Shown here: positions 53,158 through 60,439 of the stretch, piece after piece
Layout of the letters: the number at the start of each line of letters is the position of its first letter
Numbering within the stretch: position 1 is the first letter of the stretch
Assembly: GCF_007671725.1 (NCBI RefSeq)
Contig: NZ_VCNM01000002.1
Location: forward strand, 434,001 to 498,000
Length of the DNA stretch: 64,000 nucleotides
Direction of reading: 5' to 3'
DNA from: Halorubrum depositum
GTDB taxonomy: Archaea > Halobacteriota > Halobacteria > Halobacteriales > Haloferacaceae
Notes under the pieces: model-generated
The model's database searches: none
Told to the model about the DNA's origin: nothing
What the model saw: only the letters and a program-made list of their open reading frames with translations
Position numbers and translations under genes: made by a program

Positions 53158-54678
53158 ATGTCGGAGCCGTACCAACACTACATCGACGGCGAGTGGGTCT
53201 CGGGCGCGGGCTCGGAGACCTTCGAGAGCGAGAACCCGGCGACCGGGGAGTCCCTCGGCGAGTTCCGGCGGGGAACCCCCGACGACGTCGGCCGCGCGGT
53301 CGACGCCGCCGACGAGGCGTTCGACGAGTGGCGCGAGTTCTCCCGGATTCAGCGCGCCGAGTACCTCTGGGACGTGTACCACGAGCTGCGTGAGCGCACG
53401 GACGAACTCGGGGAAATCGTCTCCAAGGAGTGCGGCAAGGAGATCAGCGAGGGGAAAGCCGACGTCGTCGAGGCCGCCCACATGGTCGAGTGGGCCGCTG
53501 GCGACGCCCGCCACCCGTCGGGCGACATCGTCCCCTCGGAGATCCCGGCGAAGGACGCGTACATGCGTCGGAAGCCCCGCGGCGTCACCGGCTGTATCAC
53601 CCCGTGGAACTTCCCCGTCGCGATCCCGTACTGGCACATGGCCATCGCGCTGGTGGAGGGGAACACGGTCGTGTTCAAGCCGGCCGAGCAGACGCCGTGG
53701 TGCGCGCAGATCATCGCGGAGATGTTCGACGACGCCGGGATCCCGGACGGCGTGTTCAACATGGTCCAGGGCTTCGGCGACGCCGGCAACGCGATCGTCG
53801 AGCACGACGACGTCGAGACGGTGATTTTCACCGGCTCGGCCGAGGTCGGCCACCTGATTCAGGACAAGCTCGGCGGCGTCGCCGGCAAGCGCGTCGCCTG
53901 CGAGATGGGCGGGAAGAACGCGATCGTGGTCACCGAGGAGGCCGACCTCGACGTCGCGGTCCACTCCGCCGTGATGTCGTCGTTCAAGACGACCGGCCAG
54001 CGCTGCGTCTCCTCCGAGCGCCTGATCGTCCACACCGACGTGTACGACGAGTTCAAGGAGCGGTTCGTCGAGGTCGCCGCGGACGTCGCCGTCGGCGATC
54101 CGCTCGACGAGGACACGTTCATGGGGCCCCTCATCGAGGCCGAGCACTACGAGAAGGTCGCCGAGTACAACCAGCTCGCCCGCGACGAGGGCGTGAACGT
54201 CCTCGTCGACCGGACCGACCTCGACGCCGACGAGGTCCCCGACGGCCACGAGGACGGCCACTGGATCGGCCCGTTCGTCTACGAGGCCGACCCCGACGAG
54301 GACCTCCGGTGCACCCACGAGGAGGTGTTCGGGCCGCACGTCGCGCTCTTAGAGTACGACGGCGACATCGAGCGCGCGGTCGAGATCCAGAACGACACCG
54401 AGTACGGGCTCGCCGGCGCTATCGTCTCTGAAAACTACCGGCAGATCAACTACTACCGCGACCGCGCCGAGGTCGGGCTGGCGTACGGGAACCTCCCCTG
54501 TATCGGCGCCGAGGTCCAGCTTCCCTTCGGCGGCGTCAAGAAGTCGGGCAACGGCTACCCCTCGGCCCGGGAGGCCATCGAGGCCGTCACCGACCGCACC
54601 GCGTGGACCCTGAACAACTCGAAGGAGATCGAGATGGCGCAGGGGCTCTCGGCCGACATCAAGACGAAGGACGACTGA
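53158..54678 (+). CDS. Aldehyde dehydrogenase, probable 1-pyrroline-5-carboxylate dehydrogenase
   Basis: 506 aa. N-terminus YQHYIDGEWVSGAGSETFES, NAD site GCITPWNFPVAIPYWH and FTGSAEVGHLIQDK, general-base Glu in RVACEMGGKNAIVV, nucleophile Cys in KTTGQRCVSSERLIV, and EEVFGPHVALLEYD. Together with proline dehydrogenase it would yield glutamate. The fold family also covers other semialdehydes, so substrate is inferred from the neighbouring putA and regulator. ATG 53158 starts MSEPYQHYIDGEW; the extended frame to 53062 crosses the regulator promoter. Confidence 0.9.
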   Translation: MSEPYQHYIDGEWVSGAGSETFESENPATGESLGEFRRGTPDDVGRAVDAADEAFDEWREFSRIQRAEYLWDVYHELRERTDELGEIVSKECGKEISEGKADVVEAAHMVEWAAGDARHPSGDIVPSEIPAKDAYMRRKPRGVTGCITPWNFPVAIPYWHMAIALVEGNTVVFKPAEQTPWCAQIIAEMFDDAGIPDGVFNMVQGFGDAGNAIVEHDDVETVIFTGSAEVGHLIQDKLGGVAGKRVACEMGGKNAIVVTEEADLDVAVHSAVMSSFKTTGQRCVSSERLIVHTDVYDEFKERFVEVAADVAVGDPLDEDTFMGPLIEAEHYEKVAEYNQLARDEGVNVLVDRTDLDADEVPDGHEDGHWIGPFVYEADPDEDLRCTHEEVFGPHVALLEYDGDIERAVEIQNDTEYGLAGAIVSENYRQINYYRDRAEVGLAYGNLPCIGAEVQLPFGGVKKSGNGYPSAREAIEAVTDRTAWTLNNSKEIEMAQGLSADIKTKDD

Positions 54679-54713
54679 GACCGGCCACCGCCGCGCCGCA
54701 CCCGTTTTATCCG

Positions 54714-55640
54714 TTATTCGGCCGCGTCCAGCGCCGCGGCGACGGCCTCGTCCGGCCCGTCGGCCTCGGCGAGCGCGCCGCGAGCGACGAGCCGCTCCCG
54801 CGGCCGGCCGACCGGCTGCGGGACCGACTCCGTCGAGAGCAGTCCCGCCTCGCGGAGCTCCCGCTTTATCCGCGTGAACGTCGCCGAGCTCCCGAGCCCG
54901 GCCTCCTCGCAGGCGCGGCGCAGGTCGCGGTCGAGCGCGCCGCGGTGGACGCCGATCACGTACGCGCGGCGTCGCGCCCCGGCCAGGTCCGGCGCATCGG
55001 TTTCGACCCCGTCGCCGTCGACGTCTCCGGCGTCGAGCGCTCGGATCACGTCGTCCGCGACGTCGTCGCCGCAGCGCTCCCGGACCGCCTCGTAGACGCG
55101 GTGGCGACTCGGCGTCCGCAGGCGACGCTCCGCCGCCGCTTCGACGAGCGGGGCGTAGCGTTCCCGGAGCGCCGGGTCGTCGCCGACGCGACACCACGGC
55201 TCGGTCGCGTCGCCGTCGGCCTCGCCTCGACGCCCGCCGGCGACGAGCACGTGTCCCGTCTCTCGGCCGACGAGGGCCGTGTTCGGCTGCGGTTCCGACA
55301 GCGTTCGGAGCTCCAGTGTGCCCGCCTCAGCGAGCGCGGCGAGCCGGCTCGCGGGGCGGAACCCGTTGGCGACGGCGTCGACCGCGCGGTCGCTCGCGAG
55401 GACGGTGAGCGTCGGGAGGTCAGAGACGGCCGAGTCCGACGGCGACGCCGGGGAACCGTCGGTCGACGCCAGCGCGCGCAGCGTCCGCAGGTCCGGCTCG
55501 ACGACCTCCGGTGCCGCCTCGCGGTACGCCTCGATCACCGCCGTCAACAGCGACGGCGGCGGGTCCACGAGCACCGGGTCGTCGAACTCCCCGATCGGCC
55601 CCGGTCCGTCCGCGAACGGCAGGGTCGGCTCGGGGAGCAC
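54714..55640 (-). CDS. DUF5821/TbsP-like transcriptional regulator
   Basis: 308 aa from GTG 55640. An N-terminal alpha/beta effector domain (about 20-190: LPTLTVLASDRAVDAVANGF, LVGRETGHVLVAGG) is followed by LRTPSRHRVYEAVRERCGDDVADDVIRALD and a DNA-binding region RAYVIGVHRGALDRDLRRACEEAGLGSSATFTRIKRELREAGLLSTESVPQPVGRPRERL, read in segments. The latter pattern is that of haloarchaeal TbsP/DUF5821 regulators, which act with TrmB on glucose-responsive genes in Haloferax. This copy has an Asp/Gly-rich insertion. It may be a paralogue with another target. Convergent with the ALDH gene. Confidence 0.72.
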   Translation of the reverse strand: MLPEPTLPFADGPGPIGEFDDPVLVDPPPSLLTAVIEAYREAAPEVVEPDLRTLRALASTDGSPASPSDSAVSDLPTLTVLASDRAVDAVANGFRPASRLAALAEAGTLELRTLSEPQPNTALVGRETGHVLVAGGRRGEADGDATEPWCRVGDDPALRERYAPLVEAAAERRLRTPSRHRVYEAVRERCGDDVADDVIRALDAGDVDGDGVETDAPDLAGARRRAYVIGVHRGALDRDLRRACEEAGLGSSATFTRIKRELREAGLLSTESVPQPVGRPRERLVARGALAEADGPDEAVAAALDAAE

Positions 55641-55737
55641 ACCCGCAACTACGCGGCTGACGAATTAAGAATGGCGACGGAGACGGTCGCGGTCAGTCGG
55701 CGGAGACGGTCGCGGTCAATCTGTGGGGGCGCTCGTC

Positions 55738-56049
55738 TCAGGGAACGTCCACGCGGGTGACGTGACCGCCGCAGCCGCACTGCTCGACGTACTCCGGGTC
55801 GAGGTCGTCGCGCTCCTCGCGGAGCGCGTCGTAGAGGAACTCCTCGGGGTGGCCGAGGTCGCCGTGGGTGACCAGGTTGACGTGGTTCCCCGAGGCCGTG
55901 TGGTCGACGGCCGCGAGCGCGTCGCGGACCGCCAGCTCCGGGTCGTCGGCGTACTTCGGCTTCTCTAAGTTCGCCGACCAGGAGTTGTCGTGGACTCGGT
56001 CGGTGATCGGTTCGGCGGTCTCGTCGGGATCGTCGGTAGTGGTGGTCAT
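55738..56049 (-). CDS. CGCGG family putative rSAM-modified peptide (RiPP precursor-like)
   Basis: 103 aa. N-terminal DPDETAEPITDRVHDNSWSANLEKPKYA, a middle helix, and the C-terminal core YVEQCGCGGHVTRV. The CGCGG motif lies about 10 residues from the end, as in the small haloarchaeal family that NCBI names CGCGG, proposed to be modified by a radical SAM enzyme. HDNSWSANLEKP looks like the leader's recognition part. No radical SAM gene is in the window, so the partner would act in trans or lie elsewhere. A second HTH regulator lies just upstream. Product and function unknown. Confidence 0.75.
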   Translation of the reverse strand: MTTTTDDPDETAEPITDRVHDNSWSANLEKPKYADDPELAVRDALAAVDHTASGNHVNLVTHGDLGHPEEFLYDALREERDDLDPEYVEQCGCGGHVTRVDVP

Positions 56050-56100
56050 GGGGGTCGTCGGTAGTCGTCGGGATCGTCGGTAGTCGTCGGGATCGGCGGG
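56021..56100. repeat. 19-nt imperfect repeats at the CGCGG gene 5' end
   Basis: TCGTCGGGATCGTCGGTAG occurs at 56021-56039 (inside the coding start) and 56065-56083. A truncated variant is at 56084-56100. The untranslated copies look like duplicates of the first codons placed between the gene and the upstream regulator. Confidence 0.75.
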
Positions 56101-56113
56101 GTCGGCTTCGCGT

Positions 56114-56788
56114 CTACGGATCGACGGTCGCGATCTCCGTCTCGTCGTCGACGGGGTGGCTCGGGAGGTCGTCGACGAACTCCCTGACCACCGTCCGCTC
56201 GACGCGCTGGAGCGTCTCGCTACAGGTCGACTTCGCTATCCCGACGTGCTCCGCGACCTCCGTCAGGGTGGCTCGGCGCGGCACGTCGTAGTAGCCGAGG
56301 TCGACGGCCGCGAGCAGCAGCTCCCGCTGTCGGTCCGTCAACAGGCGAGCGGGGTTGACGCGTTGGCGCACGCGCTCGACCTCGAACTCCAGGCCGAGCT
56401 CGCTCAGCCGCCGGCCCATCTCCGCGACGCGCTCGTGTTCGCCGGTGACCTCGACCTCGGCCACCCCGTCCTCGATGTCCAGCGGCATCTCGATCGGGAG
56501 TCCGGAGCGCTTCGCGGCCAGCAGCAGCAGCGGCGCGTCGGTCTCGATCCGGATCGTGGCGACGCCGTCCTCCCGCGCCATCACCGACACCGAGGCCAGC
56601 GCGTCGTGCGACTCCATCGTCGCCAACACCGCGTCGACGTCGCGAGCGGTGACCCTGACCAGGGCGAAGCCGGCGCTCTCGCCGGGGACCGCGGTGAGCA
56701 CGCGGAACCCCGCGTCGGGGAACTCGCGCGAGACGTCGGCTATCCACGGACCGTCGGGCAGGTCGACGAGGAGTCGTGCTTGTGGCAT
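56114..56788 (-). CDS. Bat/DmsR-type HTH-10 regulator near denitrification genes
   Basis: 224 aa. An N-terminal domain (about 1-140, LLVDLPDGPWIADVSREFPDAG ...) with a duplicated alpha/beta pattern precedes a C-terminal HTH-10: LLTDRQRELLLAAVDLGYYDVPRRATLTEVAEHVGIAKSTCSETLQRVER in order. The only Cys is in STCSETL, so it lacks the Cys cluster expected of the NarO/DmsR oxygen-sensing type. Its place among halocyanin, DUF2249 and nos genes makes it a candidate regulator of the GAAC-N2-GTTC sites nearby (inference). Confidence 0.82.
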   Translation of the reverse strand: MPQARLLVDLPDGPWIADVSREFPDAGFRVLTAVPGESAGFALVRVTARDVDAVLATMESHDALASVSVMAREDGVATIRIETDAPLLLLAAKRSGLPIEMPLDIEDGVAEVEVTGEHERVAEMGRRLSELGLEFEVERVRQRVNPARLLTDRQRELLLAAVDLGYYDVPRRATLTEVAEHVGIAKSTCSETLQRVERTVVREFVDDLPSHPVDDETEIATVDP

Positions 56789-56795
56789 CTGTGTG

Positions 56796-56882
56796 GGTCG
56801 GTGGTCGGTCGGTGGTCGGGGTCGGTCGGTCGGGGTCGGTGGTCGGTCGGGGTCGGTGGTCGGTCGGGGTCGGTGGTCGGTG
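56796..56882. repeat. 17-nt tandem repeat between regulator and halocyanin
   Basis: Unit GGTCGGTCGGGGTCGGT, three perfect copies at 56824, 56841 and 56858, with partial variants on both sides. It occupies most of the 127-nt gap between the halocyanin stop and the regulator start, i.e. the regulator's promoter region. Confidence 0.92.
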
Positions 56883-56915
56883 CCGGTTCTCAGTCGAAAT
56901 CCGGTCGCCGAAGGG

Positions 56916-57458
56916 TCACTCCACGTAGACGGCGCCCTTCATGCCGACCGCTTCGTGGGGAGTACAGACGTAGGTGTACGTCCCGGACTCCTCGAAGGTG
57001 TGCTCGAAGGTGTGACCCTCCTCGCCGACGGTCTCGCTCTCGAAGTCGCCGTCGGAGCCGGCGACGTTGTGCTGGCCGCCCTCGCCGGTCCACTCCCAGG
57101 TGACGGTGGTCCCGGACGACACCGCGACCGCCGCCGGGCCGAACGCCAGCCCGTCGCCGGCGCCGACGTTGACGGTCACCGAGTCGGCGTCGGTCATGTC
57201 GACCGTCTGCTCGTAGTTGTTGGCCTCGTCGAGGAACCCGCCGTAGTCCGGCTCCTCCGAGAGGTACTGCTGGTCGCCGCTCCCGCCGTCGCTGCCGTCG
57301 CTACCGCCGTCGCTGCCGTCGCTACCGCCGTCACCGCCGTCACCGCCGTCTCCGCCGCCGTCGCCGCTGCTGCCGCCGCAGCCGGCGAGCGCGGTCGTCA
57401 CGCCGAGCGCAGCGGTCGTTCGTACGAACGTTCGCCGGTCGAGTGTGCCTCGGGTCAT
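56916..57458 (-). CDS. Halocyanin-domain blue copper lipoprotein (denitrification block)
   Basis: 180 aa. Tat signal with DRRTFVRTTAALG and lipobox LAGC (about residue 27), then a GGDGGSDGSDG linker. The cupredoxin domain shows VTWEWTGEGGQHNVAG (His ligand) and YVCTPHEAVGMKGAVYV (Cys-His-Met). It probably delivers electrons to a periplasmic-side reductase, such as a nitric or nitrous oxide reductase, by context. A TTTTATAC box is about 90 nt upstream. Confidence 0.92.
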   Translation of the reverse strand: MTRGTLDRRTFVRTTAALGVTTALAGCGGSSGDGGGDGGDGGDGGSDGSDGGSDGSDGGSGDQQYLSEEPDYGGFLDEANNYEQTVDMTDADSVTVNVGAGDGLAFGPAAVAVSSGTTVTWEWTGEGGQHNVAGSDGDFESETVGEEGHTFEHTFEESGTYTYVCTPHEAVGMKGAVYVE

Positions 57459-57586
57459 TGCGTCTCGACGTAGGGTAGTAGGGGGAATATCTTCGGCGGA
57501 GGTTCTCGGCGTGCGGGGCCGTGAGGCGAACTATTCGGGTCGGAGTATAAAAGGAGGTGACCGGGGACGCCGCCCGCGACCGCCGC

Positions 57587-57808
57587 TCAGGCGTGTTCGA
57601 TGGTGACGTGCCACTCGTCGTCGTCGACCCGCTCGGTCTCGTGTTCGAATCCGCGGTCCGCCAGCACGTCGTACAGCGGGACCGGTTCGAAGTCGTTCAC
57701 GAGCCGCAGCCGCTCGTCGGACCCGAGCTCGTCGAGCGCGTCGCTGATGACCGGAAACGGGGGATCGTCGCGCTCGCGCACGTCGAGGACTGATTCGGCG
57801 TCGCTCAT
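57587..57808 (-). CDS. DUF2249 domain protein (short form)
   Basis: 73 aa. DVRERDDPPFPVISDALDELGSDERLRLVNDFEPVPLYDVLADRGF is the DUF2249 core, a small TusA-like alpha/beta sandwich lacking the TusA Cys. DUF2249 genes frequently accompany nitric-oxide and denitrification functions. A GAAC-N2-GTTC dyad lies 40 nt upstream of its start. ATG 57808; the extended frame to 57853 would cover that site. Confidence 0.88.
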   Translation of the reverse strand: MSDAESVLDVRERDDPPFPVISDALDELGSDERLRLVNDFEPVPLYDVLADRGFEHETERVDDDEWHVTIEHA

Positions 57809-57847
57809 ACTCGGACGCACGGGACGGTCGGGTATGGCCGTTCGCGG

Positions 57848-57857
57848 GAACATGTTC
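57848..57857. promoter_or_regulatory. GAAC-N2-GTTC operator candidate of the short DUF2249 gene
   Basis: GAACATGTTC, a perfect dyad whose near edge is 40 nt from the start codon at 57808. Two similar dyads at the same spacing precede the 58751 and 58887 genes. Confidence 0.65.
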
Positions 57858-57909
57858 GACCGACGCGTCGGGGAGACGCCCCCGCGGTGTCCGACTCGCC
57901 GGCGAGCGT

Positions 57910-58479
57910 TCAGAAGGGGCTCGTCGGCCCGCTCTCTCCGTCGTCAGGTGATCCTCCGTGGGCGACGTCAGGGGGTCCCTCGCGGGCGGCGTCGGGTCGC
58001 TCGTCGACGGCGACCGGGTCGGAGTCGCCGGACTCGAGCCGTTCGAGCCGGTCGTTGACCGCCTCGCTCCCGTTGAGCGAGGGATCGACGCGGACCCGAA
58101 CCAGGTCGTACCCAAGGTCGTCGACGGCGTCGAACGCGCGGAACGCGCCCACCGCCAGGGGCTCGGCCTGCGGGCAGAACGCGGTCGTCGGCGTGAACTC
58201 GGCGCGGAGCGTCGCCGGGTCGTCGGCTTCCTCGGCGTAGCGGAATCCGGCGTCGGGGTGCCGCGGATCGAGGTTGAGCCGGGCGAGGTTGTAGCCGAAC
58301 GTGGCGTCGTACACGCCGTGCTCCTCGAAGGCGTCCCTGGTGTGCTGGTGGACGGCGACGTGGTCCTCACCCGCGAGGACGTCGTGGTCCGCGAGGAACG
58401 CGCCCGGCTCCGGGACGTGCTCCGGGACGTACTCGTCCACGGCGTCGAACTCGGGCTCGGAGCCGCCGAGGAGGCTCAT
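57910..58479 (-). CDS. Uncharacterised protein co-transcribed with DUF2249
   Basis: 189 aa. The middle contains FTPTTAFCPQAEPLAVGAFRAFDAVDDLGYDLVRVRVDPSLNGSEAVNDRL, a conserved-looking segment with one Cys. The C-terminal 35 residues are low-complexity Asp/Pro. Start ATG 58479 overlaps the upstream DUF2249 stop by 4 nt, so the two are coupled. I cannot assign a fold with certainty. It may be an adaptor for an iron or NO-related function because of its company. Confidence 0.72.
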   Translation of the reverse strand: MSLLGGSEPEFDAVDEYVPEHVPEPGAFLADHDVLAGEDHVAVHQHTRDAFEEHGVYDATFGYNLARLNLDPRHPDAGFRYAEEADDPATLRAEFTPTTAFCPQAEPLAVGAFRAFDAVDDLGYDLVRVRVDPSLNGSEAVNDRLERLESGDSDPVAVDERPDAAREGPPDVAHGGSPDDGESGPTSPF

Positions 58480-58751
58480 CGGTCCGCCCCCGCGGTCCAG
58501 ATCGCCGTGACGACGCCGTCGTCCGCCTCGACCGTGTCGTACGCGTAGCCGCGGTCGTCGAGCTTCGGGAACAGGAACTGCGGGACCCGGTCGTTGCGCT
58601 GGACCAGGACGGTCTCGTCCGGCAGGTCCGCGAGCAGCTCGAGCGTCCGCCGGAGCGGCTCCGGCGGGCCGAGGTCGGCGACGTCGAGCGTCTCGACCGG
58701 CCGGTCCGTCGGCGCCTCCGTCTCCCCGAGGACCGATGTCTCCCGTGGCAT
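58476..58751 (-). CDS. DUF2249 domain protein (second copy)
   Basis: 91 aa. An acidic leader is followed by VETLDVADLGPPEPLRRTLELLADLPDETVLVQRNDRVPQFLFPKLDDRGYAYDTVE, the DUF2249 pattern with the ending VVTAIW. First gene of a two-gene unit with 57910. It has a GAAC-N2-GTTC dyad 40 nt upstream and is divergent from the oxidase-like gene. ATG 58751 is chosen because the frame further upstream is antisense to 58887. Confidence 0.88.
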   Translation of the reverse strand: MPRETSVLGETEAPTDRPVETLDVADLGPPEPLRRTLELLADLPDETVLVQRNDRVPQFLFPKLDDRGYAYDTVEADDGVVTAIWTAGADR

Positions 58752-58786
58752 AGGCGGGCGTTCGTCCCCCACGCGCCCGTCGTTTA

Positions 58787-58804
58787 CCCCGAACGTGTTC
58801 GGGG
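58787..58804. promoter_or_regulatory. Operator candidate 1 of the divergent DUF2249/oxidase-like promoter
   Basis: CCCCGAAC-GT-GTTCGGGG, an 18-bp dyad. Core GAAC-N2-GTTC begins 40 nt from the 58751 start. Together with operator 2 it also forms a perfect 20-bp inverted repeat (58787-58806 with 58832-58851). Confidence 0.75.
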
Positions 58805-58833
58805 GTTCGGCCGGAGGGCCGGAGGACGGCGAC

Positions 58834-58851
58834 CCCCGAACACGTTCGGGG
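58834..58851. promoter_or_regulatory. Operator candidate 2 of the divergent DUF2249/oxidase-like promoter
   Basis: CCCCGAAC-AC-GTTCGGGG, an 18-bp dyad. Its core ends 40 nt before the 58887 start, the mirror image of operator 1. The spacing fits an activator bound just upstream of a TATA/BRE region on each side. Confidence 0.75.
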
Positions 58852-58886
58852 ACGCGAACAGGGACGCGCGGAACGTACGCGTTCGC

Positions 58887-60281
58887 ATGCGAGGCGTCCC
58901 CGGCGATCTCACGACCTCGACGCGACCGCCGACCACGATCCCGCTTCGGCACTTCCTCGTCGCGCTGGCGTTCCTCGCCGGCGGCGGAACGCTCGCGCTC
59001 CTGCGCGTCACAGGGATCGAGGGAACGGGTGCGGCTCTCGGCGGGATCGCCGCGGCGCACCTCCTGCTCGTCGGGTGGGTGTGTCTCACGATACTCGGCG
59101 CGATGACCCAGTTCGTCCCCGTCTGGTCGGGCGTCGAGCTCCACTCGGAGCGCCTGGCGACGCTCCAGCTCGTCGCCGTCGCCGTCGGCGTGAGCGGGTT
59201 CGCCGGCGGGCTCTGGCTCGGCCGCCCGGCGAACGCGGCCCTCTTCGCGGGACTCATCCTCCTCGGGTTCGCCGCCTTCGCGTACAATCTCGGCCGGACG
59301 CTGTGGCGCGCCCGTCCCCTCGACGTCACGGAGGGGCACTTCGCGCTCGCGCTCGGCTTCCTCGCGCTCGCGGCGGTCCTCGGCGGGAGCCTCGCCGCCG
59401 ACTACCGCTGGGGCGTGCTCGCCCCGCTCGGCCTCTCGCGGACGGCGGTCGTCGGCGCGCACGTCACGCTCGCCGTCCTCGGCGTCGTCGTCACGACCGT
59501 CTTCGGCGCCCTCTACCAGCTCGGCCCGATGTTCACGCAGACCGACGCGCTCCCGATCGAGGATCGGCTCGCGCGCGTCGAGACCGCGGCGTATCCGATC
59601 GGCGTCGCCCTGCTCGCCGCCGGGCGGCTGTTCGGGGTCGCCCCGCTCGCGACCGCGGGCGGACTGCTCGTCGCGGGCGGGGCGGCGGTCGCCGGGGGGA
59701 TCCTCCTCCGGCGGCTCCGCGACGCGACTGCGACGGCGACGCCGATGCTCTCGCGGTACGCGGTCGTCGCCGTCGCCACGCTCGCGTGGAGCGCGACCGC
59801 GGCCGCGACGTGGGTCGTCGACCCCCTCGGGCCCGCCGTCCGGTTCGGACACCCCGCGGTCGGACCCGTCTTGCTCGGTGCGCTGATCGGCTTCGTCGTC
59901 GTCGGGAGCCTCTACCACGTCGTCCCGTTCATCGTGTGGCTCGACCGGTACGCCGACCGCGTCGGGCTGGAGCGCGTCCCCTCCATCGACGACCTGTATC
60001 ACGCGCGCGTCGCCGCGGTCGACCTCGTCGCGACCGTCCTCGGGGCCAGCCTCCTGCTCGCGGCCGCGGCCCGGCCCGCTGCCGGGTCGCTCTGGGCGAA
60101 CGCCGGTCTCTCCGCGGGCTTCGTTCGACCCCTCGGGGGCGCGCTCGTCGTCGCCGGCGCGCTGCTGTTCGCCGGCAACATGGTCGCGACCGTCCTCCGC
60201 CACGGCGGGGCCGCGATGCTCGGCCGGGCCGGACCGGAGTCGACCGCGGGCTCGGAGGCGTCCGACGTCCCGGAGCGGTGA
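58887..60281 (+). CDS. Heme-copper oxidase subunit I-like (NnrS/NorB-like) membrane protein
   Basis: 464 aa with twelve transmembrane helices. His residues fall in membrane positions of the heme-copper fold: AAHLLLVGWVCLTILGAMTQFVPVW, GAHVTLAVLGVVVTTVFGALYQLGPMF and GSLYHVVPFIVWLDRY. The canonical GHPExY CuB motif and the HFH heme pair are absent, so it is not a normal oxidase or NO reductase. Such proteins occur beside DUF2249 genes in denitrifiers and may bind heme or respond to NO (inference). It shares the divergent regulated promoter with DUF2249. Confidence 0.75.
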   Translation: MRGVPGDLTTSTRPPTTIPLRHFLVALAFLAGGGTLALLRVTGIEGTGAALGGIAAAHLLLVGWVCLTILGAMTQFVPVWSGVELHSERLATLQLVAVAVGVSGFAGGLWLGRPANAALFAGLILLGFAAFAYNLGRTLWRARPLDVTEGHFALALGFLALAAVLGGSLAADYRWGVLAPLGLSRTAVVGAHVTLAVLGVVVTTVFGALYQLGPMFTQTDALPIEDRLARVETAAYPIGVALLAAGRLFGVAPLATAGGLLVAGGAAVAGGILLRRLRDATATATPMLSRYAVVAVATLAWSATAAATWVVDPLGPAVRFGHPAVGPVLLGALIGFVVVGSLYHVVPFIVWLDRYADRVGLERVPSIDDLYHARVAAVDLVATVLGASLLLAAAARPAAGSLWANAGLSAGFVRPLGGALVVAGALLFAGNMVATVLRHGGAAMLGRAGPESTAGSEASDVPER

Positions 60282-60360
60282 GCGACGGCCCCGCCGGGGA
60301 GCATTTCCGTGCCACGTGGAACGTCGCGGTCGGCGTTCGATTTCGGCCGAATCGGTGATT

Positions 60361-60439
60361 CGGAGAAGTATACGTAATGGTGAATTTACAATATATTTAT
60401 ATATTCACCGAGTGATAGAGGGCTGTGAGAGAACAGTTC
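60361..60439 (+). promoter_or_regulatory. AT-rich promoter of the exported HU-like gene
   Basis: About 50 nt of dense A/T with TTTATATATT (about 60395-60404) and a 7-bp inverted repeat GGTGAAT/ATTCACC (60379-60385 and 60403-60409) enclosing it. The ATG at 60440 lies about 35 nt after the box, so there is a short leader. The composition contrasts with most other promoters in the window. Confidence 0.6.

Noticed and set aside
56114..56788. Assignment of the HTH regulator as NarO
   Set aside because: It lacks the multi-Cys cluster expected of NarO/DmsR oxygen sensors, so only the general HTH-10 type is claimed.
58787..58851. 20-bp inverted repeat considered as a transcription terminator or transposon end
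   Set aside because: It lies between divergent start codons, each arm is itself a dyad, and there is no transposase or target duplication. Paired operators explain it better.
58476..60203. 575-aa open frame on the minus strand extending the second DUF2249 gene
   Set aside because: Beyond 58751 it is antisense to the membrane-protein gene and consists of Arg/Asp/Glu/Gly low-complexity sequence, the usual reflection of GC-rich coding DNA.
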